From Betaproteobacteria bacterium (GTDB taxonomy: Bacteria; Pseudomonadota; Gammaproteobacteria; Burkholderiales; Thiobacillaceae), in assembly GCA_020049245.1 (NCBI GenBank), contig JAIFLB010000046.1, positions 1 to 11,886 of the forward strand: a DNA stretch of 11,886 nt, written 5' to 3'. The first letter of the stretch is position 1. Each line of letters begins with the position of its first letter. A model generated the notes under the pieces. It saw nothing but the letters and a program-made list of their open reading frames with translations. It did no database searches and was not told the origin of the DNA. The translations under genes and the position numbers were made by a program. Shown one piece after another: positions 7,970 through 11,886 of the stretch.

Positions 7970-7992
7970 GAATACCGCTTATTTCGGCATTC
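7970..7992. repeat. inverted repeat in the argA leader
   Basis: The arms GAATACCG (7970-7977) and CGGCATTC (7985-7992) pair around a 7-base loop, with one mismatch that is a G-U pair in argA-strand RNA. One more A-T pair extends the stem to nine. It lies 33-55 bases before the argA start. No T-run follows on the argA strand, so it is a poor terminator for rsmE; an operator or leader hairpin is possible. The outer TGAAT/ATTCA halves recall an arginine-repressor box, but their spacing (15 bases instead of 4) is wrong for the E. coli ArgR consensus. Confidence 0.4.
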
Positions 7993-8020
7993 AGCTAAAA
8001 ATCTTGAGTGCAATCAGAGG

Positions 8021-8746
8021 TTATTTGAAATCGCCCCAGATCGCCTGCATCGCGGCCAAGGCTGCCAGGGCTGCGGTTTCGGTGCGTAAAATTCGTGGGC
8101 CCAAACGCAGTGCGACGCAGCCGGCGGCAATCGCCGCGTTGCGTTCAACCGGGTCGAAACCACCCTCGGGACCGGCCAGTAGCAGTATCGGCCCGGTTGG
8201 CGCCGGCAGGTCGCGCAGACTCTGGCTAGCCTCCGGGTCGAGCAGATAGCGCTGCACCCCGGTTGGCGTCTGGCGCAGCCAGGGCATGAAATCCTGTATC
8301 TCGGCGACCGGCGGCAGTTGGTTGCGGCCGCATTGTTCGCAGGCGGAAATGACGACGCCGCGCCAGTGGCGCAGGCGTTTTTCGGTTTTCTCGCCAGTCA
8401 GCTTGACGACGCTGCGCCGCATCATCAAAGGCTGAATGGCAGCAACGCCGAGCTCGACCGATTTCTGCAACGTCAGGTCCATGCGTTCGCCGCTGGAAAT
8501 GCCTTGCGCCAGCGTGATCCGCAGGTTCGATTCACGCTGCGGTTCCGCATGCCCACTGAGTCGAACTGCGGCTGCCTTGCCTTGTTGTTCGAGTGTGCCC
8601 TGGTATTCGCCGCCATCGCCATTGAACAGAACGACGCCATCGCCTCCGCGCAGTCGCAGTGCTCCAATCGCGTGGCGCGCGGTTTCGTCAGGTAATTCGA
8701 TCAAGCGGCCGACGGCTAACGGAAGGTCACAATAAAATCGGGGCAT
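8021..8746 (-). CDS. rsmE: 16S rRNA (uracil-1498-N3)-methyltransferase RsmE
   Basis: SAM-dependent SPOUT enzyme that methylates N3 of U1498 in 16S rRNA of the 30S subunit. The 241 residues match the family length. The N-terminal PUA-like part (about 1-70) begins MPRFYCD and contains ARHAIGALRLRGGD. The trefoil-knot methyltransferase part follows, with KSVELG (95-100), EQCGR (137-141), GPEGGF (192-197) and LGPRILRTETA (215-225), the signature that forms the SAM-binding knot. All the diagnostic motifs are intact. The ATG at 8746 has no strong Shine-Dalgarno sequence before it. The gene is divergent from the thioredoxin-like gene across 119 bases and is the first of the minus-strand run that continues into argA. 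Confidence 0.96.
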   Translation of the reverse strand: MPRFYCDLPLAVGRLIELPDETARHAIGALRLRGGDGVVLFNGDGGEYQGTLEQQGKAAAVRLSGHAEPQRESNLRITLAQGISSGERMDLTLQKSVELGVAAIQPLMMRRSVVKLTGEKTEKRLRHWRGVVISACEQCGRNQLPPVAEIQDFMPWLRQTPTGVQRYLLDPEASQSLRDLPAPTGPILLLAGPEGGFDPVERNAAIAAGCVALRLGPRILRTETAALAALAAMQAIWGDFK

Positions 8747-8826
8747 GGTCGATGGGTTTCAGGACAGAAACTGGTTGGGCAAGATAAACCGGCAAGTTGG
8801 GCGGGTGCGGCTGAGCCATGGTGGAG

Positions 8827-8835
8827 TGATATTAT
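8827..8835 (+). promoter_or_regulatory. extended -10 promoter for the thioredoxin-like gene
   Basis: TGATATTAT fits an extended -10 element (TG, one base, then TATTAT at 8830-8835). No acceptable -35 hexamer lies 16-18 bases upstream, which is tolerated by extended -10 promoters. Transcription would start near 8842 and give a leader of about 24 bases containing the GGAG (8855-8858) seven bases before the ATG at 8866. Confidence 0.4.
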
Positions 8836-8865
8836 CGTCGACCTTGGTTCAACCGGAGTTAACGC

Positions 8866-9420
8866 ATGGTCCGCATGGAAACCCCGATTTGTGATTTTGG
8901 CTGGAAAGCCCCTGATTTCGTCTTGCCTGCGACCGATGGCAAGATCTATTCATTGCAAGACGTGGCGGGTCCGAACGGTTTGTTGGTGATGTTCATCTGC
9001 AACCATTGCCCCTATGTCAAAGCGGTGATCGATCGCATCGTGCGTGATGTTGCCGAACTCAAAACCCTGGGCGTCGGCGCGATTGCGATCATGTCGAACG
9101 ATGCGACCGAATATCCGGAAGACAGTTTCGACAACATGCGTTTGCTGGCGGAAAAACTGGCTTTTCCAATGCCGTATGTGCTGGATGCTTCGCAGGGCAT
9201 TGCAAAAATTTATGGCGCGGTCTGTACGCCGGATTTCTTCGGTTTCAACCGCAATCTGGAACTGCAGTATCGCGGCCGCCTGGACGCGTCACGCAAGGAA
9301 ACCGCGCCGGACGATGTCCGACGTGATTTGTTCGAGGCAATGAAACAGGTGGCAGAGACCCAGCACGGGCCGGCCGAGCAGATTCCCAGCATGGGTTGTT
9401 CGATCAAGTGGATGAGCTGA
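8866..9420 (+). CDS. thioredoxin-family (AhpC/TSA-like) protein
   Basis: Thioredoxin-fold protein of 184 residues without a signal peptide, probably a cytoplasmic peroxiredoxin-like or thiol-disulfide protein. The start APDFVLPATDGKIYSLQDV (15-33) is typical of the AhpC/TSA redoxin superfamily. The redox site is CNHC (45-48) in FICNHCPYVKA, followed by the cis-proline segment CTPDFF with Pro122. Further cysteines are Cys9, Cys120 and Cys178, the last in the tail SMGCSIKW that is characteristic of this widespread family. Exact substrate unknown. GGAG at 8855-8858 is well spaced from the ATG at 8866; a second ATG three codons later is a weaker alternative. The next gene begins four bases after the stop, so the two form an operon. 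Confidence 0.88.
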   Translation: MVRMETPICDFGWKAPDFVLPATDGKIYSLQDVAGPNGLLVMFICNHCPYVKAVIDRIVRDVAELKTLGVGAIAIMSNDATEYPEDSFDNMRLLAEKLAFPMPYVLDASQGIAKIYGAVCTPDFFGFNRNLELQYRGRLDASRKETAPDDVRRDLFEAMKQVAETQHGPAEQIPSMGCSIKWMS

Positions 9421-9424
9421 GCGC

Positions 9425-10219
9425 ATGCAAGACCTGAAGCGGATGGTCGAGCAGGTGGTCGAGGCCTGTCGCGAGGTCGGGCGCGAAGAGGTCATGCCAC
9501 GCTATTTGAAGGTGGCGCATCAACGCAAGGTTGATGGCAGCTTGCTGACCGAAGCGGATCTCGCGGCGCAGGTGGCACTGTTCAAGAAGTTGCGGGCGAT
9601 TGCGCCTTATCCGGTGCTTGGCGAGGAGATGACCGAGGCCGAGCAAAAGGATGTCTGGGGCCTCGGTGATGACGGTTTCTGGTGTGTCGATCCAATCGAT
9701 GGCACGAGTAATTTTGTAAATGGACTGCCTTTTTTCGCCATTTCAGTGGCTTTGGTGCGCAACCGAAAAAGTGTGCTGGGTGTGGTGTATGACCCGAGCG
9801 CAGATGAGGCGTTTTATGCCATCGAGGGCCAGGGTGCGTTCATGAACGGCGATCGCTTGCCGTTGAAAGTGCCGCCTGATGAGTTGAGCCGTTGCATGGC
9901 TGGTATCGAATTGAAACGGATCGACCGCACGCTGGCCGGCCGTCTGGCGTTTGAACATCCGTTCAGTTCACAGCGAAATTTGGGCGCCAGCACGCTGGAC
10001 TGGTGTTACATCGCGGCGGGCAGGTTGCATGTCTATCTGCATGGCGGTCAGAAGCTCTGGGATTACGCGGCGGGCTGCCTGATCCTGAAGGAAGCCGGCG
10101 GTGCCGCTTGTGCGCTGGATGGATCTGATTTCGTCAGCGAAGATCCTTGGTCGCGGTCGGTTCTCGCGGCTTTGACGCCAGATCTTTTAAGACAGTGGAA
10201 AGGCTGGATCGGGGTGTGA
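9425..10219 (+). CDS. inositol monophosphatase family phosphatase
   Basis: Metal-dependent sugar or alcohol phosphatase of the IMPase/FBPase/CysQ fold, 264 residues, the usual length. The metal-binding motifs are in order: GEE (66-68), DPIDGTSNF (89-97) with Asp89 and Asp92, and WDYAAG (212-217) with Asp213. The complete set implies a working Mg-dependent enzyme. Family members include SuhB-type inositol phosphatases, CysQ-type nucleotidases and histidinol-phosphate phosphatases. The sequence seen here does not separate these with confidence, so no gene symbol is given. The ATG follows the previous stop by four bases with only a weak ribosome site (GAGC), consistent with translational coupling to the thioredoxin-like gene. 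No obvious terminator follows it. Confidence 0.9.
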   Translation: MQDLKRMVEQVVEACREVGREEVMPRYLKVAHQRKVDGSLLTEADLAAQVALFKKLRAIAPYPVLGEEMTEAEQKDVWGLGDDGFWCVDPIDGTSNFVNGLPFFAISVALVRNRKSVLGVVYDPSADEAFYAIEGQGAFMNGDRLPLKVPPDELSRCMAGIELKRIDRTLAGRLAFEHPFSSQRNLGASTLDWCYIAAGRLHVYLHGGQKLWDYAAGCLILKEAGGAACALDGSDFVSEDPWSRSVLAALTPDLLRQWKGWIGV

Positions 10220-10437
10220 GAAATGCGACTAATGCGCATAAAATTTGATTCAAATGATCTGAAAAAACTTGACGCAGCGCAGCATTGCTGGCTTCGATAA
10301 GTTCGCGATCCGAGAATATAAAAATATTTTAATTTTCTTTGCTCAGGCGCTTTAAAACCCGGAAAAAACAAGGTGATATGGCGTTTTTATATTGTTCTGC
10401 ATGCATTCAATTCGGCATCAATCAGCCCGGGGTCGTC

Positions 10438-10467
10438 TTGCTCAGGCCCATTTGCCTGCGGGATAAT
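10438..10467 (+). promoter_or_regulatory. candidate sigma-70 promoter for tkt
   Basis: TTGCTC (10438-10443) and GATAAT (10462-10467) are separated by 18 bases, a fair match to the -35 and -10 consensus. A start near 10474 would give a leader of about 50 bases before the tkt ATG at 10526. The A+T-rich stretch further upstream holds other weak -10-like hexamers, so this choice is provisional. Confidence 0.4.
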
Positions 10468-10492
10468 CAGGGCTTTCCGCCCATCCGGGCCT
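10444..10492 (+). repeat. competing GC-rich hairpins in the tkt leader
   Basis: Three short segments can pair in different ways: GGGC (10470-10473) with GCCC (10479-10482), or that same GCCC with GGGC (10487-10490). A wider stem joins AGGCCC (10444-10449) to GGGCCT (10487-10492). The alternatives exclude each other. Six Ts follow at 10502-10507, nine bases past the last stem, too far for a standard terminator. Confidence 0.35.
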
Positions 10493-10525
10493 AGATTTCG
10501 GTTTTTTCTTTGAGGAAACAAAGAC

Positions 10526-11886
10526 ATGGCAACACGTAACGACCTCGCAAACGCCATCCGCGCACTTGCAATGGATGCTGTCGAGAAAGCCAAGTCCGGT
10601 CACCCGGGCGCCCCGATGGGCATGGCGGAAATCTCTGAAGTGCTCTGGAATCATCACCTGCGTCACAACCCGGCCAATCCGAAGTGGCCGGATCGCGACC
10701 GTTTCGTGCTGTCCAACGGCCACGGTTCGATGTTGATCTACGCGCTGCTGCACCTGACCGGCTATGACGTCACCGTCGATGACCTGAAGAACTTCCGTCA
10801 GCTGCATTCACGCACCCCGGGCCACCCGGAATACGGCTATACCGCTGGCGTTGAAACCACCACTGGCCCGCTCGGGCAGGGCATTACCAATGCCGTCGGT
10901 TTCGCGTTGGCAGAAAAGTTGATGGCGCATGAGTTCAACAAACCGGGTCTCGATATTGTCAACCACCACACCTATGTCTTCATGGGTGACGGCTGCATGA
11001 TGGAAGGCATCTCGCACGAAGCCTGCGCGCTGGCTGGAACCTGGAAGTTGAACAAGCTGATCGCTTTCTGGGACGACAACGGCATTTCCATCGATGGCCA
11101 TACCGATGGCTGGTTTACTGATGACACCCCGAAACGCTTTGAAGCCTACGGCTGGAATGTTGTCGCCAATGTCGACGGTCATGATGCCGTGGCGCTGGAA
11201 GCCGCCATCCAGAATGCGAAGCAGTCCAGCGACAAGCCCACCCTGATTTGCTGCAAGACCATCATCGGCAAGGGCTCGCCCAACAAGGAAGGTACCCACG
11301 ACGTGCATGGTGCCGCACTCGGCGCTGCCGAAGTGGCCGCTACCCGCGCGAATCTGGGCTGGAACCACGAACCGTTCGTCATCCCGCAGGATGGTTACGA
11401 CGGTTGGGATGCTAAGACCAAGGGCGAAGGCCTGGAAAAGCTGTGGAACAACAAGTTCGCCGAATACGCCGCACAATTCCCGGCCGAAGCCGCCGAATTC
11501 ACCCGTCGCATGAATGGCGATCTGCCGGCTGACTGGGCGGGCCGCGTCCAAGCTGCATTGGCCACGACGCTGGAAAAGGCCGAGACCGTCGCCACCCGCA
11601 AGGCTTCGCAACTGGCCATCGAGCGTCTGGTTTCAACGCTGCCCGAGCGCGTTGGTGGTTCCGCCGACCTGACCGGTTCCAGCCTGACCAACTGGCCGGG
11701 TTGCCACAGCCTGCACCGCAATCCGGGTGGCAACTACATTTCATACGGCGTGCGCGAGTTCGGCATGGCGCACATCATGAACGGTATGGCGTTGCACGGT
11801 GGTCTCTTCCCGTTTGGCGGCACCTTCCTGATGTTCTCGGAATACATGCGCAATGCCTTGCGCATGTCGGCGCTGATGAAGCAACG
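10526..11886 (+). CDS. tkt: transketolase, N-terminal part (runs off the window)
   Basis: Thiamine-diphosphate enzyme that moves two-carbon ketol units between sugar phosphates in the pentose-phosphate pathway (and the Calvin cycle where present). The frame is open from ATG 10526 to the window end, 453 complete codons of about 660 expected, with no stop. It starts MATRNDLANAIRALAMDAVE and contains SGHPGAPMG with His26, SNGHGSM, the TPP/metal motif GDG with Asp155 and Asn185 (DDNG), DVHGAALG and the catalytic glutamate Glu411 in GVREFGM. His26, Asp155, Asn185 and Glu411 fall at the same numbers as in E. coli TktA, which supports both the start and the absence of indels. GAGGA at 10512-10516 is about ten bases from the ATG. 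A 306-base gap upstream implies its own promoter. Confidence 0.97.
   Translation, partial: MATRNDLANAIRALAMDAVEKAKSGHPGAPMGMAEISEVLWNHHLRHNPANPKWPDRDRFVLSNGHGSMLIYALLHLTGYDVTVDDLKNFRQLHSRTPGHPEYGYTAGVETTTGPLGQGITNAVGFALAEKLMAHEFNKPGLDIVNHHTYVFMGDGCMMEGISHEACALAGTWKLNKLIAFWDDNGISIDGHTDGWFTDDTPKRFEAYGWNVVANVDGHDAVALEAAIQNAKQSSDKPTLICCKTIIGKGSPNKEGTHDVHGAALGAAEVAATRANLGWNHEPFVIPQDGYDGWDAKTKGEGLEKLWNNKFAEYAAQFPAEAAEFTRRMNGDLPADWAGRVQAALATTLEKAETVATRKASQLAIERLVSTLPERVGGSADLTGSSLTNWPGCHSLHRNPGGNYISYGVREFGMAHIMNGMALHGGLFPFGGTFLMFSEYMRNALRMSALMKQ

Larger units (their letters stand above)
10220..10525 (+). other. 306-base intergenic region upstream of tkt
   Basis: I see no convincing coding sequence here; minus-strand open frames overlap the neighbours' ends and have no family features. 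The left half is A+T-rich, notably around 10311-10338 (ATATAAAAATATTTTAATTT), unlike the rest of the window. The right half (10421-10492) is G+C-rich and carries the candidate promoter and the pairing GGGC/GCCC segments listed separately. A T-run lies at 10502-10507, and the tkt ribosome site GAGGA is at 10512-10516. Confidence 0.6.

Noticed and set aside
7970..7992. ArgR (ARG box) operator at argA
   Set aside because: The TGAAT and ATTCA halves are 15 bases apart, whereas the E. coli box has 4. Kept only as an unassigned inverted repeat.
10063..10371. Minus-strand frame of 102 codons reaching into the gap before tkt
   Set aside because: It overlaps the end of the phosphatase gene, has an unusual composition and no convincing start or motif.
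10470..10507. Rho-independent terminator before tkt
   Set aside because: The T-run begins more than ten bases after the compact hairpins and nine bases after the wide stem, and it sits next to the tkt ribosome site, so a standard terminator is unlikely.
10808..11611. Long minus-strand open frame (267 codons) opposite tkt
   Set aside because: It is the antisense shadow of transketolase, whose plus-strand frame has clear family motifs and a ribosome site. The antisense product has no recognisable features.
1..11886. CRISPR arrays, insertion sequences, tRNA or rRNA genes, prophage
   Set aside because: No regularly spaced repeats, transposase-like frames, terminal inverted repeats or structured RNA signatures were found on either strand.

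Overview
This window reads as a chromosomal segment of a moderately GC-rich Gram-negative proteobacterium, most likely a betaproteobacterium. That placement is an inference from three things: a classical ArgA (amino-acid kinase plus GNAT fusion), a proteobacterial transketolase with E. coli residue numbering, and the density of c-di-GMP genes. No rRNA, tRNA, insertion sequence, prophage or CRISPR array was seen. The window opens inside the last codons of one gene and closes inside tkt.

Layout. Positions 1-60 hold the C-terminal end of an unidentified gene. It is followed after 3 bases by a plus-strand NarL-type sensor histidine kinase (64-1983) with a periplasmic domain and seven membrane helices. 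A short convergent gap (1984-2039) separates it from a minus-strand run of five genes, read right to left: rsmE (8746-8021), argA (7937-6618), a PhnD-like periplasmic binding protein (6576-5728), a large membrane HAMP-PAS-PAS-GGDEF-EAL protein (5731-2948) and a CZB-GGDEF diguanylate cyclase (2951-2040). The last three genes are joined by 4-base stop/start overlaps, and the binding-protein gene begins within about 40 bases of the argA stop. To the right of rsmE a divergent intergenic region (8747-8865) drives the plus strand: a thioredoxin-like protein (8866-9420), an inositol-monophosphatase-family enzyme (9425-10219), a 306-base gap with regulatory features, and transketolase (10526 to the window end, incomplete).

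How the genes work together. The most interesting unit is the three-gene signalling cassette at 2040-6576. A secreted binding protein is encoded directly ahead of a membrane GGDEF-EAL protein, and a soluble diguanylate cyclase with a complete zinc-binding CZB site follows. The simplest reading is that the binding protein reports a ligand to the periplasmic domain of the GGDEF-EAL protein, much as NspS does for MbaA in Vibrio cholerae, while the CZB cyclase adds a zinc-sensitive input to the same c-di-GMP pool. The remaining genes are ordinary housekeeping: arginine synthesis (argA), 16S rRNA modification (rsmE), redox, sugar-phosphate hydrolysis and the pentose-phosphate pathway (tkt).
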